The translations under genes were made by a program, and so were the position numbers. Positions 8,724-17,425 of a stretch of DNA of 64,000 nucleotides are shown here, piece by piece. Source of the DNA: Granulicella mallensis (lineage in GTDB: Bacteria; Acidobacteriota; Terriglobia; Terriglobales; Acidobacteriaceae). The DNA is taken from assembly GCF_014203225.1 (NCBI RefSeq), contig NZ_JACHIO010000017.1, positions 1-64,000 on the forward strand, read 5' to 3'. How positions within the stretch are numbered: the stretch's first letter is position 1; each line of letters opens with the position of its first letter. The notes under the pieces were generated by a model. That model did not search any database, was not told the origin of the DNA, and saw only the letters and a list, made by a program, of their open reading frames with translations.

Positions 8724-8961
8724 GCGCGAAGCGCAAACCGTGACGCTTTAGCGTCGCGGGACGGAGGGAGCCGTGGCCTTTTAGGCCACGGAATTAGGGG
8801 CTAGGCAAGAATTGGGCTTTAGCCCCGGGCCTTTTGTTCGCAGCCGAAAGAAGGCCCGGGCCTAAAGGCCGCATTGTTCTAGCCCCTTATTTCAGGGGCC
8901 TGAAGGCCCCTGCTCCCTCCATCTCCCTGATGCTGAAGCATCAGGGAACGCGCTTCGCGCT
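8724..8961. repeat. Family B palindromic mosaic repeat
   Basis: The gap 8685-9019 is filled by a chain of short perfect palindromes (GCGAAGCGC, GACGCTTTAGCGTC, GTGGCC-GGCCAC, GGGCTTTAGCCC, GGCCCGGGCC, CTGATGCTGAAGCATCAG, GCGCTTCGCGC). The left half (about 8724-8842) is almost the reverse complement of 11530-11644, and the ends are GCGCGAAGCGC and GCGCTTCGCGC. No gene is present. Confidence 0.85.
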
Positions 8962-9019
8962 CTATCTCCGATCAAACATCTGTTTGCTATCGGTCTCACA
9001 TCACATCGACAATGCGCTC

Positions 9020-10273
9020 CTAGCGCGTGAACACCGTTCCCCACAGCATCACCACCGTAAGAATCGTCGCCAGCGCCGTCAGGCCGCAGGCCACCACGTT
9101 GTAGATCGTCGGATTCGTCTTCGCACCCATCACCGACTTCTTGTTCACCAGCACCAGCATGAACACCAGCACAAAGGGCAGCAGCACGCCGTTCAGCACC
9201 TGCGACAACACCGCCAGCTTGACCGGCTCTGTCTTCGAGACCAGGATGACGATCGCTCCGATGGCCAGCAACGAGGTGTACAGCCAGTAAAAGACCGGAG
9301 CTTCCTTGAACTTCTTGCTCAGCCCCGACTCGAAACCCATCGCCTCGCACACCGTGTAGGCCGTGGACAGTGGCAGGATCGACGCCGCAAACAGCGACGC
9401 GTTCAGCAGCCCGAACGAGAACAGGATGAACGCATACTTCCCACCCAGCGGACGTAGCGCCTGAGCAGCATCCGCGGCATCGCGAATGTCATGCTGGCCG
9501 CCAACGAACAGGGTCGCCGCACAGGCGATGACGATAAAAGCCGCGACCAGTACCGAGAATACCGAGCCAAAGATCGCATCGCCCTGGGCGAGCTTCAACT
9601 GCGACTGGCGCGCACCTTTGTCCACCACCGAGGCCTGGAGATAGAACTGCTGCCAGGGTGCGACCGTTGCCCCGATAAGGCCCACCGATAAGTACAAATA
9701 GCTATGATTGCGCAGGTCATGCCACTTCGGCAGACGCAAGGTCATGTGCGCAGCCTGGCTCCAGTTCGGATGCGACAGCACCGCGGTAATGATGTAGGCC
9801 ACATACAGAAACGAGAGAACGACAAAGATCTTTTCCAGCTTCTTGTAGTCGCCATAAACAACCAGGCACCACACGAGGACTGCCGCGATGGGCACCGTAA
9901 CGAATTTGCTCAGCCCAAAGAGCTGCGTGCTGCTGGCCACACCGGCGAACTCCGAGACGACATCGCCCAGGTTACACAGCACCAGGCCCATCATCAGAAT
10001 TGCGGTAATGCGCAGTCCGAACTCTTCGCGAATCAGCTCGCTCAGGCCCTTGCCGGTAACAACGCCCATGCGCGCCGAGATCTCCTGCGCGAACGCCAGC
10101 ATCACTGCCATGGGAATCATCGTCCACAGCAGCGTATAGCCGAACTGAGCCCCTGCCGTGGCATAGGTATAGATGCCGCCGGCGTCGTTGTCGACGTTGG
10201 CCGTGATGAAGCCGGGCCCGAGGACCGCAAAGATAAGAAAGATGCTGGTCCGCCAGCGACGCCAGAAGCTCAT
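9020..10273 (-). CDS. NRAMP (SLC11)-family transporter, atypical metal site
   Basis: This 417-residue inner-membrane protein has about 11 transmembrane helices with the NRAMP fold. The helix-1 metal motif, DPGN in classical Mn/Fe carriers, is D28-N-D30-AGG here, and the helix-6 MPH motif is A205-P206-W207. The methionine of MPH confers preference for transition metals, so its loss suggests a different ion, possibly Mg2+ as in NRAMP-related magnesium transporters; that is inference. Its start codon overlaps the aldo/keto reductase stop by four bases, so the two are translationally coupled. A soluble MgtE_N-CBS protein lies 4 kb upstream on the same strand. Confidence 0.88.
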   Translation of the reverse strand: MSFWRRWRTSIFLIFAVLGPGFITANVDNDAGGIYTYATAGAQFGYTLLWTMIPMAVMLAFAQEISARMGVVTGKGLSELIREEFGLRITAILMMGLVLCNLGDVVSEFAGVASSTQLFGLSKFVTVPIAAVLVWCLVVYGDYKKLEKIFVVLSFLYVAYIITAVLSHPNWSQAAHMTLRLPKWHDLRNHSYLYLSVGLIGATVAPWQQFYLQASVVDKGARQSQLKLAQGDAIFGSVFSVLVAAFIVIACAATLFVGGQHDIRDAADAAQALRPLGGKYAFILFSFGLLNASLFAASILPLSTAYTVCEAMGFESGLSKKFKEAPVFYWLYTSLLAIGAIVILVSKTEPVKLAVLSQVLNGVLLPFVLVFMLVLVNKKSVMGAKTNPTIYNVVACGLTALATILTVVMLWGTVFTR

Positions 10274-11277
10274 GATGCAGTCATCCTCGAGGGAGTCGTC
10301 GTGGAGGGCAGGCCTTCCCGCCGGGCTTCCCTCTGCATCAGGGCATGCAAACGACGCGCGGGTGCAACCAGCGCCGGTTCTCCAGCGACACGTACATTCT
10401 CTCGTATGTGGTTTGGATTCTTCGTTGAAACTAGCACGATGCTATCAGGATTGAAGACAAAAGAGGCCTTCAACATGACCGCGGCGAGGATTCCCCGGTC
10501 ATCGAGATCGACACCCACCTCGTCGGACCATCGACTGCAGCGCTCGGGGTCCGCAATCAGAGCCGCATGCAGAGAGCGAAAGTTATCCGTGAGCGCACGG
10601 TGATGAATGCGGAAAGGACCTCCGAGCGCGATCGCCTCGTCCAGAATCGACCACTGATACTGCAGCACGCGGCAATATCCTGCGCGTTCCTGCAGAAGAG
10701 CCTCTACCTGGTTGCGATCGCTGCCGATTCCAAAGGTGCCAAGGGTTCCCTTCGCTACGGAATCCTCGAGAAAACGCAGAAGTCCGTCGTCACGCAGATC
10801 ATCGGCCTCGGCGTCGTGCAGCAGCCAGGCGTCGATCCGGTCCGTTTTTAAAGCAGCAAGACTGCGCTCCAAAGAGGCCTTCGCCTGCTCGGCGGTAAAG
10901 CTGGCCTTCTCCGCCGGAGCCGCTACAGCAGAGGCCGCGCGCGATAGCCGCTGCTTCAATGCAGGCACATGCTGGACAATGGGCCCGGCCAGGCGACGCG
11001 CGATCCCGAGCAAGGCCCTGTTACGTGCGGGTGGAATACCGTACTTCGTCGTGATCGTAATCTCGTCGCGGTGGCGCTGCCGGAACTCGCCGACGCAAGC
11101 CTCTGCCTCGCCGTAACCGTACATCGGAGCCACATCGAAGTGGCGAATGCCAGCGTCGTACGCCGCTTCCAGCAGGGCCAGGGAGCCACGCCGTCCCAGA
11201 GCGCCCATGAGCGATGAGCAGCCATAGCCAAGCTGCGTCGTAGTTCGTCCGGTATCTGCGAGCTTGAGCGTCTGCAC
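10270..11277 (-). CDS. Aldo/keto reductase
   Basis: This 335-residue protein is an NAD(P)H-dependent aldo/keto reductase. The catalytic tetrad is visible as D48 and Y53 (HFDVAPMYGYGE), K78 (TTKYG) and H154 (LLHDAE), and the C-terminal SIVLVSTKNPNHIREN segment is the cofactor-binding region. The protein carries an Arg/Ala-rich insertion around residues 95-125. It is co-transcribed with the NRAMP gene (ATGA-type overlap at 10270-10273), but no functional link to metal transport is obvious. Substrate unknown. Confidence 0.9.
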   Translation of the reverse strand: MQTLKLADTGRTTTQLGYGCSSLMGALGRRGSLALLEAAYDAGIRHFDVAPMYGYGEAEACVGEFRQRHRDEITITTKYGIPPARNRALLGIARRLAGPIVQHVPALKQRLSRAASAVAAPAEKASFTAEQAKASLERSLAALKTDRIDAWLLHDAEADDLRDDGLLRFLEDSVAKGTLGTFGIGSDRNQVEALLQERAGYCRVLQYQWSILDEAIALGGPFRIHHRALTDNFRSLHAALIADPERCSRWSDEVGVDLDDRGILAAVMLKASFVFNPDSIVLVSTKNPNHIRENVRVAGEPALVAPARRLHALMQREARREGLPSTTTPSRMTAS

Positions 11278-11410
11278 TGCACCTCCTGTTGCTGGCTCTA
11301 GAGTATCTGCATCGTGAAGGAGAGGCGAAACGGTTGGGTAGAGAAACTGCCTTCTAAATAGTTTGCTTTGCCGTCAGGGCCATAGCGAACATGGCAGGAT
11401 GACGAGCATC

Positions 11411-11644
11411 GCGCGAAGCGCAAACCGTGACGCTTTAGCGTCGCGGGGCGGAGGGAGCCGTAGCCTTAAGGCTACGGAATTCAGGCCTAGCTAGAATTAG
11501 CCTTTAGGCCCGGGCTCTCTTTCAGCTGCGAACAAAAGGCCCGGGGCTAAAGCCCATTTCTTGCCTAGCCCCTAATTCCGTGGCCTAAAGGCCACGGCTC
11601 CCTCCGCCCCGCGACGCTAAAGCGTCACGGTTTGCGCTTCGCGC
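11411..11644. repeat. Family B palindromic mosaic, near-symmetric copy
   Basis: The 419-base gap 11278-11696 contains this large imperfect inverted repeat. It opens with GCGCGAAGCGCAAACCGTGA and closes with the reverse complement of that, and each half is itself a string of palindromes. The right half is nearly identical, in reverse complement, to the left half of the 8724-8961 copy. No gene is present in the gap. Confidence 0.85.
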
Positions 11645-11696
11645 CGTAGCTGCTTTACTGCTCACTAAACTGACGCGGCTCCAACAATGGGCCGTA

Positions 11697-13247
11697 TTAC
11701 AACCGCGACAAATGATCTGCAAGCCTCACCGCGAGAGCAAGCACGGTATGCGTTGGATTGGAAAACCCGGAGGTCGGAAAGACCGCTCCGCTGCACACGA
11801 AACAGTTCCGCGTGCCATGCAGCAGAAGCTCGGGGCTGACCACTCCCTCTGTGGAACTGACGGCCATGCGCATCCCGCCCATGTGATGGTTGCTGTCGTC
11901 ACACTGTGCGAGGAAGCCATCGCCCTCTGCCATCAGGCTTGCTTCAGGGGTCACCTCCGCGACTTCATCCAGGGCCTTCGCCGCTGTTTGCGCAAAGTAG
12001 CGGATAGTGCTCAGCTCCAGCTCCGAGATGCGCCAGTCCAGGCGCGTGCGCCACAATCCAAGCGAGTCCTTCTCCTCGCCCAGCGTGATCGAACTTGCGC
12101 TGTCGGGCCGCTGCTCGCAGTGGACGCGCAGTTTGATCGTGGCCGATGCCGGATTGTAGACCCTGTGTTGCAGCGCATAACGCAGAGACTGCCGCGCCAG
12201 CACAGGGGCATGCTGCACCATACGCACGGCATCGCCGATACCCAGCTCTCCGAATCTTCCGCGCAGCAGGTGCTTTACTGTTCCCTTCAACCCGTCCAGC
12301 GTCTCGTCAATGTCGCTCTGAAAGTACATCGTCGCCGCACAGTTCAGCAGACCGGCCTTTTCCTGTTCGGGGGGCATCAGCCGCACCTTGGGGTGGTACT
12401 TGTACCCGCGCAGAAAGATGTTGTCGAAGAGCGTGGCGAAGGCGCGGCTGCTGCGGGGCTGGACCTGCGCAGCGTTGGCATCCACATGGTCCTGAAAGTG
12501 GCGGCCGAGCAGGCCCGAACGGTTCCAGGGTAGATCGCCCTCTCGCGGCTGCAGAAAAAATCGCACGCACTCGATCGTCCCCATGCAAAAGACGAATTGC
12601 TTCGCTTGAAAAACAGCCTCAATCTCTGTCTGCGTACGGCAGCGCAAGCCGCGAACCGTCTCCTGCTCCAGCAGAAGTTCGACGGCGTTCGCGTGCAGCC
12701 AGATGCGAATATCCGCGCTCTGTTCCAGCAAGCTGGCGTGCAGCCGCGCGAAGTTTGGCTCGGGACACCAGCGCGACAGATAGGACTGCAGCCCGGAGAA
12801 CTCCGGCTCCTTGAGGCCCAGAGCGTGCCAGACTTCGCCATCGCGCTGAATCGCGCCGCTGACACCTTCCAGCTCCAGTGCGCGGCGATAAAAGGGGTCC
12901 AGTTCCGCCTTGGTAAACGGCCAACCGCTGCCAGAGATCCAGTCGCGGCTCTCGAAGTCCTCAGGGTTGAGCTCCAGAATCTGCCCGCCCCACTTCGTCG
13001 TCGTCCCTCCGTGCACGCGAAAGCGTCCGGTGTGGATGCCGCGATGCGTCAGGCCAACGACCTCGCTGCGATAGGGCTCCTGCGCGGGCTCCTCGATCTC
13101 GCGGCCGCCGCCTTCGACGATCAGAACACGCTTCCCCTGCCCCGTCAGCTCTACCGCCAGGACGATTCCCGCAGCGCCCGCGCCGACGATGCAGACATCG
13201 GCTACATCGTCAGGGCCGGGCCGGTCGCGCAGGAGATCGAAGATCAT
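11697..13247 (-). CDS. GMC-family FAD-dependent oxidoreductase
   Basis: This 516-residue flavoprotein has the N-terminal FAD motif GAGAAG (22-27) with the ribose-binding acidic residue in IVEGGG, a central GMC substrate domain, and the C-terminal GMC_oxred_C signature with the HH pair in SNHHMGGMRM and the SGFSNPTHTVLALAVRLADH FAD-binding end. Such enzymes oxidise alcohols or sugars; no signal peptide is seen, so it is cytosolic. Its ATG overlaps the stop of the upstream glycosyltransferase in an ATGA junction. The pairing suggests that the two act on a common saccharide or glycolipid, which is inference. Confidence 0.9.
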   Translation of the reverse strand: MIFDLLRDRPGPDDVADVCIVGAGAAGIVLAVELTGQGKRVLIVEGGGREIEEPAQEPYRSEVVGLTHRGIHTGRFRVHGGTTTKWGGQILELNPEDFESRDWISGSGWPFTKAELDPFYRRALELEGVSGAIQRDGEVWHALGLKEPEFSGLQSYLSRWCPEPNFARLHASLLEQSADIRIWLHANAVELLLEQETVRGLRCRTQTEIEAVFQAKQFVFCMGTIECVRFFLQPREGDLPWNRSGLLGRHFQDHVDANAAQVQPRSSRAFATLFDNIFLRGYKYHPKVRLMPPEQEKAGLLNCAATMYFQSDIDETLDGLKGTVKHLLRGRFGELGIGDAVRMVQHAPVLARQSLRYALQHRVYNPASATIKLRVHCEQRPDSASSITLGEEKDSLGLWRTRLDWRISELELSTIRYFAQTAAKALDEVAEVTPEASLMAEGDGFLAQCDDSNHHMGGMRMAVSSTEGVVSPELLLHGTRNCFVCSGAVFPTSGFSNPTHTVLALAVRLADHLSRL

Positions 13248-14311
13248 GCCTGAGAGCTCCTCGTGGCAACCAGGCTCCGCAGGCGTTGCACGATCGCAGC
13301 CACCTGAGCATCGTTGTGATAGCCGTCCCGCACTGCGCGGGCGCGGCCTGCGACGGCGATGCGCTCGCGTGCCTCTTCATTCGGCAGATAGCGACGAATC
13401 TTGGCCACGCATTCTTCGATTCCCGAGAAGAAGACGGCCTCTTCGTCTTCGACAAAACGTGCCAGGTGCCCCGGCGAACGCTCCGCAAGAAGAAAGCCCT
13501 GGCAGGCAGCAATCTCGAAGCTCTTGTGCACAAACTCGTCCTGGTTGGCATGCGTGATGAAGCTGAGATTGATCTTCGACTTCCAGATTCCCTCGCGGTA
13601 CTCCTCGCGAAAGAGCTCGCCATGGCCACGATACAGCGCAGCCGTCGCCTCCGGGCCGAGCGCCTTCTTCCACACCAGGCCGCCCGAGACTACGACAGGC
13701 AGCTCAAACTCTTTCCAGAGCCGCGTCAGGAACTGCGGACGATCGTCGTAGGGTGTGCCGATGAACGAAACACCACGGTCACGATCCTTATCGCTCCATC
13801 CAGCCGGTGGCGGAAAGTGGATCGTCGGCTCATAGGCGGTCTGGATCTTGATGACGTCACGGGCCCCGCTGGCCTTGTAGTCCGCAATATTTTTATCGCG
13901 CTGCACGACGTGCAGATCGAAGTGCGGGATGTCTTTCATATACAGCCGCCAGCCCGGATCGCGGCGCGGACCGAAGGCATTGTCGATCATGTAGCTGACG
14001 CTCACAACGCCCAGGCTGCGCAGCTTGTCGAGCGTCTCGGGACGCAGCGAAAGCAGCTTGTCCGCCCAGAAGATATCGGGCTTTTCGCGTTCGGCCATCG
14101 CGAGGATATCGCGATTCAAACGCGCTACCCACGGCCCGCTCTGCACACGGTAGACGACCTTCTTCAGGAGGTCGCTCTGCGGCTGATAGCCATAGGCGTT
14201 CAGCGAGACGACGCTGTGACCGAGCCGCTCCAGCGCCCAGAGCCTGTACTGCGAGGAGTCGTTGGGCGAGAGACCGGCAACGTACAGAATCTTGAGGGGG
14301 CGAGCGGTCAT
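13244..14311 (-). CDS. CgeB-like glycosyltransferase
   Basis: This 355-residue protein resembles the CgeB / Glyco_trans_1_2 group, which has a GT-B fold: an N-terminal LKILYVAG Rossmann start, a middle VSFIGTPYDDRPQFL segment and the C-terminal donor-binding SFEIAACQGFLLAERSPGHLARF region. It probably transfers a sugar to an unknown acceptor in the cytoplasm. It lies 24 bases downstream of the MgtE-like gene and overlaps the GMC oxidoreductase by four bases. Confidence 0.82.
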   Translation of the reverse strand: MTARPLKILYVAGLSPNDSSQYRLWALERLGHSVVSLNAYGYQPQSDLLKKVVYRVQSGPWVARLNRDILAMAEREKPDIFWADKLLSLRPETLDKLRSLGVVSVSYMIDNAFGPRRDPGWRLYMKDIPHFDLHVVQRDKNIADYKASGARDVIKIQTAYEPTIHFPPPAGWSDKDRDRGVSFIGTPYDDRPQFLTRLWKEFELPVVVSGGLVWKKALGPEATAALYRGHGELFREEYREGIWKSKINLSFITHANQDEFVHKSFEIAACQGFLLAERSPGHLARFVEDEEAVFFSGIEECVAKIRRYLPNEEARERIAVAGRARAVRDGYHNDAQVAAIVQRLRSLVATRSSQA

Positions 14312-14335
14312 GCCATTTTCCTTCGGGTCATGGCC

Positions 14336-15607
14336 TCACCCTTCACGCAGTTGCGCGATCACCTGCTCGGCATGGATCACGCCGGCGATGTGTCCATGAT
14401 GATCGACCACGGGAAGCGAGCGGAGGTTGTACTTGTCGAAGAGCTCGGCTACCTCGTTATCGGAGGCCTTCAAGGTGCAGCTCACAATGCGCCACTCGGA
14501 GAGCTCGGCCAGGGACCTGTCGGGAGCCGCCAGCAGCAGCCTCGGCAGTGCGACAACGCCCTTGAGATGCTCCTCCTCGCCCGTCAGGTAGATCTCGGTG
14601 ATGGTGTCCGCATCTCCGTCAAAGGCGCGCAGCACCTCGATGGCGTCGGCAACGGTGGCGCCCAGAGCCACGCCCACGAAGTCGGTCGTCATGCGGCCGG
14701 CAGCGCTGTTAGCGGAGAACTCGAGCAGGTCCTCGACGTCCTGGCGCTCCTCGGGCTCCATCTCTTCGAGGATGGCCTCACTCTCCTCATCGGAGAGCTC
14801 GGAGAGCAGATCGGCAGCCGCACCGGGGTCCATCTCCTCGATGATGTCGGCTGCGCGCTCGGAGTCGAGCCCCTGCAGCAGCGCCTTCTGCATCTTCGGC
14901 TCAACCTCTTCCAGGGTCTCCGCCGCTGTCTCTTCCGGCAGGCTGGTGAAGATGGCCTCGCGCTCGGCCGGAGCCAGCTCTTCGAGGATGGCCGCGATGT
15001 CCGAGGGGTGCATCCGCGAGAGCTTGTCCTGCTCGATCCGCAACCGCACGCGGCGAGCTGGGTCGCGGTCGATCAGGTCGACAAAGTCCCAGGGAATCGC
15101 ACGGGACGGGAACTTGCTCGAGACTGCCTCGACTGCCTGTGCCGAGACTCCCTTCAAAAGCCGTCGCGAAGCGCCGCGCAGCCCCACCTCGACCTCGTCG
15201 ATACGGAGGCCCTTGGCCTCGTTCGATTGATCCGCGCGCTCCCACGTGAGGTTGACGTCGTTCACACGAACGACCTTGCGGCCGTCCACGTCGATGATCT
15301 GCTGATCCAGCAGGTCGCGATCCAGAAGCAGAAGATCGTCGGTTTCCGTATAAGTCGTGGGCTTCGAGCCGGTGCGCAAAACCTTATCCGCCCGCCGGGG
15401 GACCAGGACCTGATCCACGGGCAGGAACGTCGAACGCATCTTGCCCTTCGATCGCAGCCCGAGAACAAAACCGGCAATATGCGTAGCGTCTCGCGAGAGA
15501 TCGACCGCAAACTCCGTCACGCGTCCGCAGGGATGTCCAGCGGAGTCGACGACGCGCATCCCCAGAAGGGTGGAGGCGCTGGTCGGCACTGGATTCACGT
15601 CGCTCAT
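14336..15607 (-). CDS. Soluble PRC-barrel / MgtE_N / CBS protein
   Basis: The 423 residues comprise a PRC-barrel-like region (about 14-160, probably two copies), the helical MgtE N-terminal domain (about 200-310, with repeating LEELxPxERxxIFxxLPEE-type helices) and two CBS domains (about 312-420, including SAAGRMTTDFVGV). The MgtE membrane domain is absent and no transmembrane helix is seen. In true MgtE channels these cytosolic domains sense Mg2+ and gate the pore, so this protein may be a free sensor or regulator of a separate transporter; the NRAMP protein at 9020-10273 is the obvious candidate. That pairing is inference. Confidence 0.87.
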   Translation of the reverse strand: MSDVNPVPTSASTLLGMRVVDSAGHPCGRVTEFAVDLSRDATHIAGFVLGLRSKGKMRSTFLPVDQVLVPRRADKVLRTGSKPTTYTETDDLLLLDRDLLDQQIIDVDGRKVVRVNDVNLTWERADQSNEAKGLRIDEVEVGLRGASRRLLKGVSAQAVEAVSSKFPSRAIPWDFVDLIDRDPARRVRLRIEQDKLSRMHPSDIAAILEELAPAEREAIFTSLPEETAAETLEEVEPKMQKALLQGLDSERAADIIEEMDPGAAADLLSELSDEESEAILEEMEPEERQDVEDLLEFSANSAAGRMTTDFVGVALGATVADAIEVLRAFDGDADTITEIYLTGEEEHLKGVVALPRLLLAAPDRSLAELSEWRIVSCTLKASDNEVAELFDKYNLRSLPVVDHHGHIAGVIHAEQVIAQLREG

Positions 15608-15694
15608 CTCTCCCTTAACCTACCCCATCTGAGAGGTTCGCGGCTTGCGTATGACACGCCACGAACACGCACAGCAAACTACAGCGAAAAGCGA

Positions 15695-15720
15695 AGAGCC
15701 AACGCCTGAGCGTTGGCTCT
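15695..15720 (-). terminator. Terminator of the TPM-LemA operon
   Basis: An 11-bp perfect stem (15695-15705 with 15710-15720) and a 4-base loop sit 18 bases past the LemA stop. On the minus strand TTCGCTTTTCG follows. Confidence 0.65.
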
Positions 15721-15737
15721 CGATTGGAACGAAAAGT

Positions 15738-16322
15738 TTACTTGCCGAAGTCAACGGTCGGAGCAACGCCGTTTGCCGGATTGCCCTTGAAGTACTCGTC
15801 GCGGTAGTGGAAGCCAGCGATATTCGCCCAGAAGCTATTGGGAAACTGGCGAATATCCACGTTGTACAGCTCGAGCGTCTTGTTGTAGCGCTGGCGCTCG
15901 ACCGCAATGCGGTTCTCGGTTCCAGCCAGCTCATCGGAGAGCCGGATGAACTGTTCATTGGCCTTCAGGTTGGGATACTGCTCCTGCAGGCGCAGCAGAG
16001 GGCTGATCGCGAGATCGAGCTTCTGGTTCGCCTGAATGCTGCTCGCATGGTCCGACGACGCAGCAATCACAGCCGCGCGCGCGTTGGCGATGTTGGTCAG
16101 CACCGTCTCTTCTTCCTTCACGTAGCCCTTCACGGTGGCAACGAGGTTCGGAATCAGGTCAAGCCGCCGTTGCTGCACGACATTGAGCTGCGAATAGGAC
16201 TGATTGACATCCTCATTCAACTGAACCATCTGGTTTTTTGCGGAGATATAGCTTCCTGCTCCCAGCAGAAGCACGACCACGAATAGACCTACAACACCCA
16301 GTGCAACCCAAATACCCTTCAT
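15738..16322 (-). CDS. LemA family protein
   Basis: This 194-residue membrane-anchored LemA protein has one N-terminal transmembrane helix (about residues 5-25), followed by the diagnostic NEDVNQSYSQLNVVQQRRLDL-type helix and a coiled helical domain ending with the FWANIAGF motif. I choose the ATG at 16322 because GGGAG lies seven bases upstream; an ATG 33 bases further upstream has no clear site. LemA genes are frequently next to TPM/YgcG genes, as here (68 bases downstream). The molecular role is not established; an envelope function is assumed. Confidence 0.9.
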   Translation of the reverse strand: MKGIWVALGVVGLFVVVLLLGAGSYISAKNQMVQLNEDVNQSYSQLNVVQQRRLDLIPNLVATVKGYVKEEETVLTNIANARAAVIAASSDHASSIQANQKLDLAISPLLRLQEQYPNLKANEQFIRLSDELAGTENRIAVERQRYNKTLELYNVDIRQFPNSFWANIAGFHYRDEYFKGNPANGVAPTVDFGK

Positions 16323-16390
16323 CGTCGATCTCCCATTTCCTTCTATCGTCTTCATTCCGGCATCTTGACTTGCGTTCCTAGCTTACTGCA

Positions 16391-17203
16391 CTACCAGTCT
16401 CCACTGGCGCCGCCGCCACCAGAACCGCCGCCAAATCCGCCACCAAAATCTCCGCCGCCGCCACTGCTGCCGCCGCTGTTTCCACCGCCTCCGAAGCCGC
16501 CGCCACCGCCGAAGCCGCCTCGTCCGCCACCCATCATGCTTCCGAGCAGGAACCAGAGCCAGCCACCGCGCCCACCACCACCGCCTCTGCCGCCAAAGAT
16601 AACCAGCAGAATGACGATGAAAATGACGATGCCGAACCAGTTGTTGCCGCCGCGTTGCTCAACCTGCTCACGATGGTAGGTGTGAACCGGAGCCATATCC
16701 AGCGTAACGCCCGCATCGGTAGCGATCACCTGCGCAATCTGCTGCGCGCCGGCCTGAATCGCGGGGCCATACTCCCCTTGCTGAAGCTGTGGGACCATGC
16801 TGCGGCCGATGTCGCCCACCTTGGCATCGTTCAGGATGCCCTCGAGACCGTACCCGACCTCGATGCGACGCTTGTGGTCCTGAATTGCAAAGACCATCAC
16901 AACGCCTTTATCCGAACCTTTCGGCCCGACCTTCCACTTGTCCTCAAGCTGTGTCGTGAAGTCTTCGATCGTCACGCCATCGAGAGAGTTGACCGTCACC
17001 ACTTCAATCGTCGCGTGCGCCTTCTCATAGACCTGCTTGCACAGATCTTCGAGGCTCTGCTTGGAACCCTCGTCGATAACGCCGGCAAAGTCGCTGACAT
17101 AGCTGGTCGGCTTGGGCAGCTTGTCGACCGATTCCGCGCGCACCAGGCACACGGACGCCAACAAGAACACCAGAACTCCTAGAAATTTACGCGTCACGGT
17201 CAC
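16391..17203 (-). CDS. TPM-domain (YgcG-like) membrane protein
   Basis: From a GTG at 17203 the protein has 270 residues: a signal peptide (KFLGVLVFLLASVCLVRA), the periplasmic TPM domain beginning at KPTSYVSDFAGVI, one transmembrane helix (FGIVIFIVILLVIF) and a long Gly/Ser-rich tail of about 70 residues ending in GASGDW. The frame stays open to 17425, but the extra N-terminal part has no ribosome site, would bury the signal peptide and covers a hairpin at 17331-17363. ATG 17248 is an alternative start. It is paired with LemA downstream. The TPM domain of plant homologues is linked to photosystem repair; the bacterial role is unclear. Confidence 0.85.
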   Translation of the reverse strand: MTVTRKFLGVLVFLLASVCLVRAESVDKLPKPTSYVSDFAGVIDEGSKQSLEDLCKQVYEKAHATIEVVTVNSLDGVTIEDFTTQLEDKWKVGPKGSDKGVVMVFAIQDHKRRIEVGYGLEGILNDAKVGDIGRSMVPQLQQGEYGPAIQAGAQQIAQVIATDAGVTLDMAPVHTYHREQVEQRGGNNWFGIVIFIVILLVIFGGRGGGGGRGGWLWFLLGSMMGGGRGGFGGGGGFGGGGNSGGSSGGGGDFGGGFGGGSGGGGASGDW

Positions 17204-17330
17204 GGATTTAGGATACGCCCGGATAGGTTGCGAAGTTCCCTTCCACATAGAACCATCACCAGACATACCCGTGTTCTCTGAGGAAAGTGCCGTTGCAATA
17301 CCACAGACGTACGTATTGGCCCAAGACTTT

Positions 17331-17363
17331 GCCCGCAGGGTTGTATAAGCCATCCCTGCGGGC
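17331..17363. terminator. Hairpin between DUF4142 and TPM genes
   Basis: A perfect 10-bp GC-rich stem (17331-17340 with 17354-17363) and a 13-base loop lie 62 bases past the DUF4142 stop. There is no T-run. It may terminate the DUF4142 transcript and supports a TPM start downstream of it. Confidence 0.45.
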
Positions 17364-17425
17364 TGATATCTATTGCAATCCGGTCGAGAAACGCACGTAC
17401 GGGAACCGCTTTGCAGGCTATGCAA

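Noticed and set aside
13286-15709. 807-codon open frame on the plus strand
   Set aside because: It lies antisense to the glycosyltransferase and MgtE-like genes, which have clear domains; long antisense frames are expected in GC-rich coding DNA and its product has no recognisable motif.
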